Source: UBA2287 sp964479665 (lineage in GTDB: Bacteria; Bacteroidota; Bacteroidia; Bacteroidales; Tenuifilaceae). Taken from it: a stretch of 64,000 nt of DNA. The first letter of the stretch is position 1. Every line of letters starts with the position of its first letter. Below are positions 43,501 to 50,121 of the stretch, piece by piece. A model generated the notes under the pieces. That model ran no database searches. It was not told the origin of the DNA and saw only the letters and a program-made list of their open reading frames with translations. A program made the position numbers and the translations under genes. The stretch spans positions 1 to 64,000 of the forward strand of contig CAYZNN010000015.1 in the NCBI GenBank assembly GCA_964479665.1. Direction: 5' to 3'.

Positions 43501-44015
43501 GTTGTGTAACCAACCTGATTAAATAAATTGTTAAACTCTGCCTGAGTTTTTGTAAAAGCCTTATCTTTAAACCCAATAAGAATACAAACTAACTTTCTGT
43601 TGCCAGTGGTAGGAAACGCCTTCGCGTTTTTATCCTTAATCTCCCAAATTTGCTCAATTACATTCAATTGGCTCTGGCTATAAAAAAGCCCCTTTTCAAT
43701 CTTATTTAAAAAATCATTCTCTGTGGCGCTTCTCTTTCCCTGAGAGCTAACAACAACTCCTGAATGAATAAGGTCTCCATTGCTATCCTTCATGGCATAC
43801 TCGTAGTATCCATCATTTTTCGATAGAATGGTATAACCATCAGGGGTTTGTGCCCATTTTACCTTTTCATCACCTTTCATCAGAATTGTAATAATCTCAC
43901 CATTGGGTTGCTTATACTCAATGGGGAAAGGGTACGCAGGCACTGCCTTAATACTTGTTATTGCCAGAGCAGTAAAAATTACTGATAAAGCAAAAAGACT
44001 TAAAATTTTTTTCAT
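40515..44015 (-). CDS. Secreted M6-family metalloprotease with fibronectin-like repeats and T9SS sorting domain
   Basis: The start is taken at ATG 44015, which gives a signal peptide (KKILSLFALSVIFTALAITS). The 1166-aa protein has an M6/immune-inhibitor-A-type catalytic domain (about 130-430) with the zinc site HEFGHVLGAPD near 313-323 and a Met-turn-like WDLMASGSW. One fibronectin-type repeat, a MAM- or cleaved-adhesin-like jelly roll (about 630-770), a second fibronectin-type repeat and another beta-sandwich follow. The last ~75 residues are a type A T9SS sorting domain (FSIYPNPVSDRLNV, GVYIISVNYGDKLHSKRFIKM). It should be exported by Sec and T9SS and act outside the cell. The two repeats are identical over 281 bp. 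Confidence 0.93.
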   Translation of the reverse strand: MKKILSLFALSVIFTALAITSIKAVPAYPFPIEYKQPNGEIITILMKGDEKVKWAQTPDGYTILSKNDGYYEYAMKDSNGDLIHSGVVVSSQGKRSATENDFLNKIEKGLFYSQSQLNVIEQIWEIKDKNAKAFPTTGNRKLVCILIGFKDKAFTKTQAEFNNLFNQVGYTTGGATGSVKDYYAENSWGQFNLTVDVFGPYTASQDMSYYGANDSYGNDVRPRELVTEAINLADPTANFANYDNDNDGAVDGVYIIYAGYGEEAGGGANCIWAHAWNITTITRDGKTLSKYSCSAELSGSSGTTLTAIGVICHEFGHVLGAPDYYDTNYSTGGQYSGTSTWDLMASGSWNNSGKTPAHHNAFTKIYFYNWATATTLSTAQAVSVLNAAENKSFYRINTATSGEYYLIENREKHKFDAYIPGSGLVIYHVHSGVMTSASSNTVNATHQQRMYPVAQNATVGKPTSTASTYGTVDAASCAWTGASGTKTEFSDTSIPNMRSWAGANTARPITNILRNATTKVVTFNFMGGGSTPVPPTVTTTAVSNITANSAVSGGNVTSAGSASVTERGICYSTSTNPTIANSKVVSGSGTGSFSATMSGLAASTTYYVRAYATSSAGTSYGSQVSFTTSAASGGLPLPVSQTFSASTMPTGWTTQNVGTGITERWSVSNTANAGGSAYEMKCTYQSLNPGTTRLITPAVNTVGVSQVTMTFRHMLDAYGTGVTLRVQTSNDKTNWTNTSWSVATTSTNIAAATVTVNITTNLNSATTYFALVAEGNLYQIDYWYVDNVSLTAGSAATPPTVTTTAVSNITANSAVSGGNVTSAGSASVTERGICYSTSTNPTIANSKVVSGSGTGSFSATMSGLAASTTYYVRAYATSSAGTSYGSQVSFTTLASGGTTSDVTVGTGTSRQGYPLNCYYGFERSASIYTAAEIGKTGSITKLAWYPTVTRTTSFPVKIYIKQTTSSTITATTWSNMISGATLVFNGTMSGTTANTWKEFVLSTAFNYTGGSNNLLILVETNYGGTGTGTSAGSSFRYSSSTGRHMYIRADNSAPTGNGTVSSYRPNIRITITSSSNAPALSTEYTLSENVDFSIYPNPVSDRLNVRLNSIDSEIQVKIFNIQGRMVKQFILNGTESEVDVTDLAKGVYIISVNYGDKLHSKRFIKM
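41341..41621 (-). repeat. Copy B of a perfect 281-bp in-frame direct repeat
   Basis: This is identical, base for base as far as I can see, to 42133-42413. The spacing is 792 bp, a multiple of three. It encodes a fibronectin-like domain of the M6 protease (VSNITANSAVSGGNVTSAG to SSAGTSYGSQVSFTT). Confidence 0.95.
42133..42413 (-). repeat. Copy A of a perfect 281-bp in-frame direct repeat
   Basis: This is the partner of 41341-41621. Zero differences over 281 bp, including third codon positions, point to very recent duplication or gene conversion within the protease gene. Confidence 0.95.
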
Positions 44016-44304
44016 AGGCTTTGGTTGTTTGGTTTGGTAATAGGGTAATTTTACGTAGCGCAAATTATGGGTTTAGATAAATCGTGTCAATTCATTATTT
44101 TATTTTTTTGTAAATTGAATGTTATTTAGAATCATTATTTCTTTATTAGCCTGTATAACATTTACTTAACCATTTAAACAGTTGTTATGTTTCTTAAATT
44201 TGTAGTAATATATAGAATTTATCTGTATTTTCTTTTTAAACTAAAGGAACAAAAAATACTCTAAATCAAGATTTCATAAAATTTAAACCTTAAACAATTT
44301 GAAA
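44016..44304. other. AT-rich divergent promoter region between two exported peptidase genes
   Basis: This 289-bp region contains no gene. It carries the divergent starts of the M6 protease (minus) and the C1 peptidase (plus). On the minus strand TTG followed 18 nt later by TAATTTGC (about 44060-44090) is an imperfect promoter for the protease. On the plus strand TAAATTTG lies at 44195-44202. I see no clear palindromic operator. Confidence 0.5.
44195..44202 (+). promoter_or_regulatory. -7 element of the C1 peptidase promoter
   Basis: TAAATTTG, an exact TAnnTTTG match, 102 nt upstream of the ATG at 44305. It would leave a leader of about 95 nt. Confidence 0.4.
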
Positions 44305-45498
44305 ATGAAACGAACATACCCTGCTATTGTACTCGCAATACTCATTGCGCAAGCAATAAATGTTTTTTCTCAAACCGACAGTATAGTTGGTTACAAATTC
44401 ATCGACATAAAAGAGGTTAAATACACACCTGTTAAGAACCAAAGCAGGTCGGGTACATGTTGGAGTTTTTCGGGCTTAGCTTTTTTTGAGTCCGAACTAT
44501 TGAGAATGGGAAAACCGGAGTTCGACCTTTCAGAAATGTTTATTGTTCGAAACGCATACTCCGAAAAGGCATTGAAGTATGTCCGGTTCCAAGGTAAATT
44601 GAACTTTGCCGGAGGAGGCTCCTTCTACGACGTGGTTGAGGCCATCAGAAAATATGGTATTGTTCCTGAGCAGGCGTATACAGGGTTAAATTATGGTGAA
44701 GACATCCACGTACATGGTGAATTCGATGCTGTAACCCGAGCATATGTTGATGCTGTTATAAAAAATTCAAACCGAAAACTTTCTACTTCATGGTTTAAAG
44801 GTTTTATTGGCATACTCGATGCTTATATGGGTACTGCTCCTCAAAACTTTACACATCAGGACAAAAGTTACACACCCCAAACCTTTTTCAACTTTCTAGG
44901 CATAAATCTCGATGATTACGTGTATGTTACTTCATTCACTCATCATCCCTTTTACAGAAAATTCATCCTTGAGGTTCCAGACAACTGGGCATTTGGCGAT
45001 ATGTACAACGTACCCCTCGATGAGTTCATGCAGATTTTCGACAATGCAATAAATAATGGATATTCTGTTGCCTGGGCAAGCGATGTGAGCGAAAAAGGGT
45101 TTGCATACAAGCATGGTATTGCAGTTGTACCCGAGGCTAATTGGGTAGAAATGAACGATTCGGAGAAAGCCAAGTGGACCGAACTTTCGCAAAAAGAAAA
45201 AGATGAGATGCTTTACAAATTTGATAAACCCGGCAAAGAAAAGGTAATAACCCAAGAAATTAGACAAGTTGCTTTCGATAACTACACCACAACCGACGAT
45301 CACGGTATGCTAATAGTTGGAATTGCTCAGGATCAGAACGGCAATAAGTACTATAAGGTTAAAAATAGTTGGGGCACCAACGATAAATACAAAGGGTTTT
45401 TCTATGCCTCAGAGCCTTTTGTTAGGTACAAAACCTTATCCATTCTGGTTCATAAAAATGCTATTCCAAAACCAATTGCTAAGAAAATTGGATTGTAA
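44305..45498 (+). CDS. Exported C1-family cysteine peptidase (bleomycin hydrolase/PepC-like)
   Basis: This is a papain-fold peptidase of the C1B (bleomycin hydrolase, aminopeptidase C) group. The start is at ATG 44305, two codons after an in-frame TTG. Residues 1-22 are a signal peptide (RTYPAIVLAILIAQAINVFS, then Q), so it is exported, unlike cytoplasmic PepC. The catalytic residues are visible: Gln in VKNQSRSGTCWSFSGL with Cys in GTCWSF near 52, His in TDDHGMLIVGIA near 335, and Asn in KVKNSWGTN near 355. At 397 aa it is a little shorter than PepC. It diverges from the secreted M6 protease, so joint use in protein digestion is plausible. Confidence 0.93.
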   Translation: MKRTYPAIVLAILIAQAINVFSQTDSIVGYKFIDIKEVKYTPVKNQSRSGTCWSFSGLAFFESELLRMGKPEFDLSEMFIVRNAYSEKALKYVRFQGKLNFAGGGSFYDVVEAIRKYGIVPEQAYTGLNYGEDIHVHGEFDAVTRAYVDAVIKNSNRKLSTSWFKGFIGILDAYMGTAPQNFTHQDKSYTPQTFFNFLGINLDDYVYVTSFTHHPFYRKFILEVPDNWAFGDMYNVPLDEFMQIFDNAINNGYSVAWASDVSEKGFAYKHGIAVVPEANWVEMNDSEKAKWTELSQKEKDEMLYKFDKPGKEKVITQEIRQVAFDNYTTTDDHGMLIVGIAQDQNGNKYYKVKNSWGTNDKYKGFFYASEPFVRYKTLSILVHKNAIPKPIAKKIGL

Positions 45499-45506
45499 AC
45501 ATTTCA

Positions 45507-45583
45507 ACAGGGTGTTGAAAAATTGATGTTCACAAAATCATTTCATAGAAACTTTTTCAATATTTAAACGTTCAACACCCTGT
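45507..45583 (+). promoter_or_regulatory. 13-bp inverted repeat with 51-nt loop upstream of the siaC-like gene
   Basis: The arms acagggtgttgaa (45507-45519) and ttcaacaccctgt (45571-45583) are perfectly complementary. Within the loop a second arm, tttttcaa (45553-45560), can pair with ttgaaaaa (45515-45522), which overlaps the left arm. Two exclusive hairpins are therefore possible. No T run follows, so a simple terminator is unlikely. It sits 9 nt after the peptidase stop and 20 nt before the next ATG. Confidence 0.55.
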
Positions 45584-45602
45584 ATTTCTTTACTCAATAA
45601 CT

Positions 45603-45983
45603 ATGTATCATTACGATAGAATTCATATTAAGGGCACTTCTAAAACTCCCGAAATTGACTTCAAGCCTGGAATGATTAGTATTTCAGGCAGGTCAATACC
45701 GGAAGATACCATTGCTTTCTACAAACCTATTCTTGGTTGGGTTGAGAATTATGTATCAAGGCCCGAAGCAACTACCGAAGTCAACTTTAAGATTGAGTAC
45801 ATAAATAGTGGTTCGAATCGATTCCTTTATTCAATACTTAAGTTGCTTGAGGATTCCTATTCTAATGGTAATGGCCTGGTTGTAAACTGGTTCTACGAAG
45901 ATGATGACGATATTATCAAAAGCCTTGGATACGACTTTAAATCCCTTTTTAAAATACCCATTAACTTAGTTGAATTAAATTAA
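45603..45983 (+). CDS. SiaC/DUF1987-family regulatory phosphoprotein
   Basis: The 126-aa protein matches the SiaC (DUF1987) family. It has TPEIDFKPGMISISGRSIPED near 15-35, AFYKPILGWVENY near 38-50, IEYINSGSNRFLYSILKLLED near 64-84 and VVNWFYEDDDDIIKSLGYDF near 92-111. In Pseudomonas SiaC a Thr in the block aligned with INSGS is phosphorylated by a SiaB kinase and dephosphorylated by a PP2C protein, SiaA. Here Ser69 or Ser71 could take that place. No SiaB homologue is adjacent; a PP2C sensor lies about 12 kb upstream. A rubredoxin gene begins 7 nt after its stop. Confidence 0.85.
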   Translation: MYHYDRIHIKGTSKTPEIDFKPGMISISGRSIPEDTIAFYKPILGWVENYVSRPEATTEVNFKIEYINSGSNRFLYSILKLLEDSYSNGNGLVVNWFYEDDDDIIKSLGYDFKSLFKIPINLVELN

Positions 45984-45989
45984 TTGAAC

Positions 45990-46145
45990 ATGCATAGATG
46001 TAAAGTTTGCGGCTACATTTACGATAGCCAAAATGGAGACCCCTCGCAACAAATTGAGCCAGGAACTGAATTCAACGACTTACCCTCAACTTGGCGATGC
46101 CCTGTTTGTGGGGTTTCTACTGACGATTTTATTGAAGTAGAATAA
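45990..46145 (+). CDS. Rubredoxin
   Basis: This small 51-aa gene is the electron carrier rubredoxin. It begins MHRCKVCGYIYDSQNGDP and ends with TWRCPVCGVSTDDFIEVE. The four Cys of the iron site occur as CxxCGYIYD and CPVCG, with the usual spacing of about 30 residues and the conserved Tyr and Trp. It starts 6 nt after the siaC-like stop, so the two are co-transcribed, and an OsmC gene follows 82 bp later. Rubredoxins in anaerobes feed electrons to peroxide- or superoxide-reducing enzymes. Confidence 0.95.
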   Translation: MHRCKVCGYIYDSQNGDPSQQIEPGTEFNDLPSTWRCPVCGVSTDDFIEVE

Positions 46146-46183
46146 TTTTTTCGAATTCATATATACATATCTACATGTGTTTA

Positions 46184-46191
46184 TATATTTG
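46184..46191 (+). promoter_or_regulatory. -7 element of the osmC-like promoter
   Basis: TATATTTG, an exact TAnnTTTG match, 36 nt upstream of the ATG at 46228. Confidence 0.55.
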
Positions 46192-46227
46192 CATTTTATT
46201 TCAAATCAAATAAACTAATCATAAATT

Positions 46228-46617
46228 ATGGAATTTCAAGTTACATTTCAGGGCAATAAACAAATTCTTGCTCACATTGGAGATCACACAATTCTAACCG
46301 ATCAGCCTATACAGGCTGGTGGTAACAACCAGGGCCCTTCACCCTTTTCGCTATTTTTAGCATCCATAGGTACTTGCGCAGGTATTTATGTGAAATCGTT
46401 TTGCGATCAGCGAGGGATTAATTCCGAAAGAATTACAATTATTCAACGTCATTCCTTCAATCAAATGAATCACATGATTGAAAATATTGAACTGGAAGTA
46501 AAACTTCCAACGGATTTTCCAGAAAAGTACAAAGAAGCCCTAATAAAGGTTGCAGATCAGTGCGCTGTAAAAAAGCATCTACATACTCCTCCATCCATTC
46601 GAGTTTTTACATCTTAA
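46228..46617 (+). CDS. OsmC/Ohr-family peroxiredoxin-like protein
   Basis: This is an OsmC-fold protein of 129 aa. The family detoxifies organic hydroperoxides by a pair of thiols; the two Cys expected are in SIGTCAGIYVKSFC near 47-60 and VADQCAVKKHLHTPP near 109-123. The glycine-rich loop GGNNQGPSPFSLFLASIGTC precedes the first Cys. It resembles the short OsmC subgroup of anaerobes rather than Ohr. It has its own promoter element and is closed by a terminator. The rubredoxin just upstream suggests a shared role in oxidative stress. Confidence 0.9.
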   Translation: MEFQVTFQGNKQILAHIGDHTILTDQPIQAGGNNQGPSPFSLFLASIGTCAGIYVKSFCDQRGINSERITIIQRHSFNQMNHMIENIELEVKLPTDFPEKYKEALIKVADQCAVKKHLHTPPSIRVFTS

Positions 46618-46636
46618 TTTCTGTAACAGCATTTAA

Positions 46637-46667
46637 GAGCGGACCCAAACAAAGGGCCGCTTTTTTT
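46637..46667 (+). terminator. Rho-independent terminator of the osmC-like gene
   Basis: A stem agcgg(a)ccc / ggg(c)cgct with a 7-nt loop is followed by a T7 run, 20 nt after the stop. Confidence 0.8.
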
Positions 46668-46692
46668 GTTATATTCGAGCAAACAAAATATT

Positions 46693-47463
46693 ATGAGAAC
46701 TACCCTTAAAATAATAATATTCAACCTACTAACAGTATCTATCCTGCTTTCTTCCTGCGCTGCAAACCCAGACCATACGCAATCAATACCTTGCAGACTT
46801 TACGAGGGTTATAAACTTGGGAAAATGGACAAATGGGTTAGGGTAATGGACGAGTTGGAAAAGCAATTAAAACAAAATAAAAAAACGAAAACTTTATTGC
46901 TTCTGACACAAACGCAATATGGTTATATAGGTTATCTTATTGGAGCTAACAAAAGTAGCGATGCCAAACAATACATTTCGAGAGCAGAAAAAAACGTAGA
47001 ATTACTCTTAACCAAACAACCCAATTTAGCCGATGTTATAGCCATTAAAGCTTCGCTAATGGCATATAGTATCGCTCTGAATCCCTTTAAGGCACCTTTC
47101 GTAGGTCCAAGGAGCATGGCACTGGTTAACGAAGCACTAGCAAATAACCCCCAATCGTTCCAAGCCAATATTGAAAAGGGCAATTCGTTGCACTATGCTC
47201 CGACCATGTTTGGGGGTAATCCCAAAGAAGCAGTAAAATACTATAAAAGGGCCATTGAAATCTTTGAAAAAAATGGGACTCCTTCAGCTACTTGCTCATG
47301 GCAGCACTTGAACGCCCTTACTCAGCTGGCCCTTGCATACGAAAAATCGAATTCCAATGCCCTTGCAGATGCTACATACCGGCAAATCCTATTAGTTGCG
47401 CCCGATTTTAAATGGGTTAAGGAGGAACTTTACCCTAAGTTTCGTATGAAAATGGTTAAATAA
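46693..47463 (+). CDS. TPR-repeat lipoprotein
   Basis: The start is at ATG 46693; nine more in-frame codons upstream would overlap the terminator. The 256-aa protein begins with a lipoprotein signal peptide whose lipobox is LLSSC at about residues 17-21, so it is anchored in a membrane. The rest is helical, with several TPR-like units (for example NPKEAVKYYKRAIEIFEKNG near 177-196 and LNALTQLALAYEKSNSNALA near 206-225). It resembles lipoproteins annotated only as tetratricopeptide proteins in Bacteroidota. No specific function can be read. Confidence 0.85.
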   Translation: MRTTLKIIIFNLLTVSILLSSCAANPDHTQSIPCRLYEGYKLGKMDKWVRVMDELEKQLKQNKKTKTLLLLTQTQYGYIGYLIGANKSSDAKQYISRAEKNVELLLTKQPNLADVIAIKASLMAYSIALNPFKAPFVGPRSMALVNEALANNPQSFQANIEKGNSLHYAPTMFGGNPKEAVKYYKRAIEIFEKNGTPSATCSWQHLNALTQLALAYEKSNSNALADATYRQILLVAPDFKWVKEELYPKFRMKMVK

Positions 47464-47507
47464 TTCAAATGTTAACAACTTGAATTCGCTGTAATAACCA
47501 ATTTTTC

Positions 47508-47515
47508 TATTTTTG
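47508..47515 (+). promoter_or_regulatory. -7 element of the YgjV-like gene
   Basis: TATTTTTG, an exact TAnnTTTG match 23 nt upstream of the ATG. A TTG lies 25 nt further upstream (47480-47482). Confidence 0.55.
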
Positions 47516-47537
47516 CACCTTAAATTTTTAAAAAATA

Positions 47538-48167
47538 ATGGGAATAAGTCTTTTGGAATGGTTTGGCTACATAGCCTCTGTAATAGTTGCAATTTCACTG
47601 GTAATGGGAACCATTGTAAAATTGAGAATTTATAATTTGGTTGGATCAACTCTTTTTTCGGTATACGGGTTCTTAATTGGTGCGCTACCCGTTGGTGTTC
47701 TAAATGGGTTCATTGCTCTGGTTAACATTTACTACCTTTACCGTATTTATCACCGAAAGGAGTACTTTAGGGTACTACCTCTTTCGCTTCCTAGCCCATA
47801 CCTTATTGCTTTTGTCGATTTTTATAAAACTGAAATTCAAAAGTACTTCCCAAGTTTTAATCAAGTGCCCGAAAATGCTCAGGTTAACTTTGCCGTTCTT
47901 CGAAATATGGCTGTAGCTTCGGTTTTTGTTGGTAAAGACCTAGGTGGTGGTATTTGCGAAGTTCTAATGGATTATGCCATACCCGAATACCGCGATTTAA
48001 AACCTGGCAAATACATTTATGTGGAAGATACTTCTTTCTTTAAAAACCGTGGTTTTTCTAAATTGGTATGCAAGAATTTCAGCCCCGAGCATTTGAAATA
48101 CCTTATTAAGCTAGGTTTTACACCCGAAGTAATAAACGGAGAAAATTATTACTCAAAAAGTTTTTAA
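47538..48167 (+). CDS. YgjV-like membrane protein with C-terminal GNAT-like domain
   Basis: Residues 6-75 hold three membrane helices resembling the YgjV/Imp family (LEWFGYIASVIVAISLVMG; LRIYNLVGSTLFSVYGFLIG; NGFIALVNIYYLYRIYH). Residues 85-209 are soluble. The part from NFAVLRNMAVASVFVG to KNRGFSKLVCKN and LKYLIKLGFTPEV looks like the strands and helices of a GNAT acetyltransferase, including a typical final KLGF. I infer a fusion of membrane anchor and acyltransferase-like domain. The acetyl-CoA loop (Q/RxxGxG/A) is not obvious, so activity is doubtful. It is monocistronic. Confidence 0.75.
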   Translation: MGISLLEWFGYIASVIVAISLVMGTIVKLRIYNLVGSTLFSVYGFLIGALPVGVLNGFIALVNIYYLYRIYHRKEYFRVLPLSLPSPYLIAFVDFYKTEIQKYFPSFNQVPENAQVNFAVLRNMAVASVFVGKDLGGGICEVLMDYAIPEYRDLKPGKYIYVEDTSFFKNRGFSKLVCKNFSPEHLKYLIKLGFTPEVINGENYYSKSF

Positions 48168-48281
48168 TTCTTAAATCATCTCTTGAATTCTTACAGTACT
48201 TTACCCACTTTTTATACTGTTGTAGAAACAAATAACCGATTTTATTGATGGTATAGACCAATACTTGGCGTGTGGAGCAAT

Positions 48282-48313
48282 AAAAAAGCCTTTGATTTCT
48301 CAAAGGCTTTTTT
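48282..48313. terminator. Bidirectional terminator between the YgjV-like gene and dnaA
   Basis: A perfect 14-bp stem (aaaaaagcctttga / tcaaaggctttttt) with a 4-nt loop lies between the convergent genes. Confidence 0.85.
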
Positions 48314-48334
48314 CATTATAAGTTATAAGTCGAA

Positions 48335-49765
48335 TTACAATTTCAATTTACGCTCTATGTCCTCAATCTGGCTTTTGAAACGCTTGTCGGTTTCAATTAA
48401 ATTATTTACTGTTTTACAAGCGTGCAGTACGGTAGCATGATCCTTTCCGCCAATTAAGCTGCCAATGGTTGAGAGCGACGACTTGGTCATGCTTTTTGAA
48501 AAGTACATGGCAATTTGTCGGGCTTGTACAATTTCACGCTTGCGCGTTTTGGTGTGAAGCACATCGCCGGGGAGACCAAAATATTCGCAAACTACTTTTT
48601 GAATGTAATCGACCGAAACCTCACGCTTGGTGTTTTTCACCAGCTTGTCAATAACCTCCGAAGCAAGTTCAATGGTTATTTGCTTGCGATTGAGAGTAGA
48701 CTGTGCCAAAAGGGAAATAAGAGCTCCCTCCAGTTCACGAATATTGTTGGTAATGGTTGATGCAATAAAGTCTATTACCTCCTCTGGAATTTGAATACCG
48801 TTATTATAAACTTTTTTGTTAAGTATAGCAACTCGGGTTTCAAAATCGGGCGACTGCAAATCGGCCGATAGGCCCCATTTGAATCGTGAAAGTAACCTCT
48901 GCTCCAAACCAATAAGATCGACAGGAGCCTTGTCGGACGTAAGAATGATTTGCTTTCCCGATTGGTGAAGATGATTGAATATGTGAAAGAAAATATCCTG
49001 GGTTCGCTCTTTACCGGCAAATTCATGAACGTCGTCAATAATCAAAACGTCAATCATTTGGTAAAAATGAACAAAGTCGTTCTTGTTGTTATTTCGAATT
49101 GCTTCAACGAATTGAGTTTGGAACTTAGCAGCATTAACATACAGAACGGTTTTTTCGGGCTGCCTATTTTTAACCTCAATACCAATTGCCTGCCCTAAAT
49201 GCGTTTTACCAAGGCCCGATCCTCCATATATGAATAAAGGATTAAAAGCTGTTTTACCGGGAGCATTAGCAACTGCAATACCAGCCGATCGGGCTAAGCG
49301 ATTGCATTCTCCCTCAACAAAATTGTTAAAAGTGTAGTCGGGGTTAAGCTGTGGGTCGACATGCAACTTTTTTATACCGGGTATTACAAATGGATTCTTT
49401 ATTTTGTAATCCTCCTGATTAGAAGTTACGCTAACCGGCTTGTTTCTTAGTTCGGTTTTGTTTTGTGTTGGCAACAACACGGTTGTGGGCTTAGAATTGT
49501 CAATCCCGTTGGTTTCCATAACCACGTTATACTCTAACTTTGCATTAGGTCCCAGTTCCTTTCGAATTGTTTTGCGAAGCAAATCGATGTACTGCTCCTC
49601 GAGATATTCGTAAAAGAATGGGCTCGGAACCTGAATGGTAAGTACATTATTATCGAGCCTTAGGGGAACAATTGGCTCGAACCAGGTTTTGAAACTAATG
49701 GGGGATAGATTATCCTTGATGACTTTTAAACAATTATCCCAAACATCTTGGAAATCTTTGTACAT
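48335..49765 (-). CDS. dnaA: DnaA, chromosomal replication initiator
   Basis: DnaA binds ATP and origin boxes to open the chromosome origin. The 476-aa protein has an N-terminal domain (1-85; WDNCLKVIKDNLSPISFKTWF), a linker, and an AAA+ domain. Walker A is GGSGLGKTHLGQAI near 190-203, Walker B is VLIIDDVHEFAGK near 245-257, and sensor elements around ITNNIRELEGAL follow. The DNA-binding domain has the signature IGGKDHATVLHACKTV near 439-454. dnaN is not adjacent, so this is not the dnaA-dnaN arrangement of many bacteria. A 356-bp AT-rich gap lies upstream. Confidence 0.97.
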   Translation of the reverse strand: MYKDFQDVWDNCLKVIKDNLSPISFKTWFEPIVPLRLDNNVLTIQVPSPFFYEYLEEQYIDLLRKTIRKELGPNAKLEYNVVMETNGIDNSKPTTVLLPTQNKTELRNKPVSVTSNQEDYKIKNPFVIPGIKKLHVDPQLNPDYTFNNFVEGECNRLARSAGIAVANAPGKTAFNPLFIYGGSGLGKTHLGQAIGIEVKNRQPEKTVLYVNAAKFQTQFVEAIRNNNKNDFVHFYQMIDVLIIDDVHEFAGKERTQDIFFHIFNHLHQSGKQIILTSDKAPVDLIGLEQRLLSRFKWGLSADLQSPDFETRVAILNKKVYNNGIQIPEEVIDFIASTITNNIRELEGALISLLAQSTLNRKQITIELASEVIDKLVKNTKREVSVDYIQKVVCEYFGLPGDVLHTKTRKREIVQARQIAMYFSKSMTKSSLSTIGSLIGGKDHATVLHACKTVNNLIETDKRFKSQIEDIERKLKL

Positions 49766-50121
49766 GCTACAATTGAATTATTTTTTTCAAACTTTTTTAT
49801 CCTTAACAAAATTCAACAAAAAGAATTGAAAAAAAAAGGAAGTTGGGCGTTGAATATGTCACTTTTTTTTTAACGAATTAACTATCACCCCAATAATTTT
49901 TCGAAATGCTGAAAAATTTTTTATTTAACTGTATATCAATGCATTAGGTTGTTGATAACTATAAAAAATTGACACTTAAACCATTGTGAAATCCACTTTA
50001 AGCAAAAGCTAAGAAAAGGTTAATAACAGATGTTAGTAAGTAAACTGATTAGCAGTAAGATAAGGACATAATACTATCAATGAAGAAGTTAAGTGATTAA
50101 ATGGAAAAAAAAAGATTAGGG
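49766..50121. other. 356-bp AT-rich gap upstream of dnaA
   Basis: It contains no ORF or RNA gene I can recognise. It must hold the dnaA promoter, but no exact TAnnTTTG is present on the minus strand near the start. One DnaA-box-like TTATCAACA occurs on the minus strand at 49950-49958; isolated boxes elsewhere are only partial. Without a cluster of boxes I do not call an origin. Confidence 0.4.

Noticed and set aside
49766..50121. Replication origin next to dnaA
   Set aside because: Only one DnaA-box-like sequence is seen, with no cluster and no dnaN/gidA-type neighbours; I list it only as a gap.
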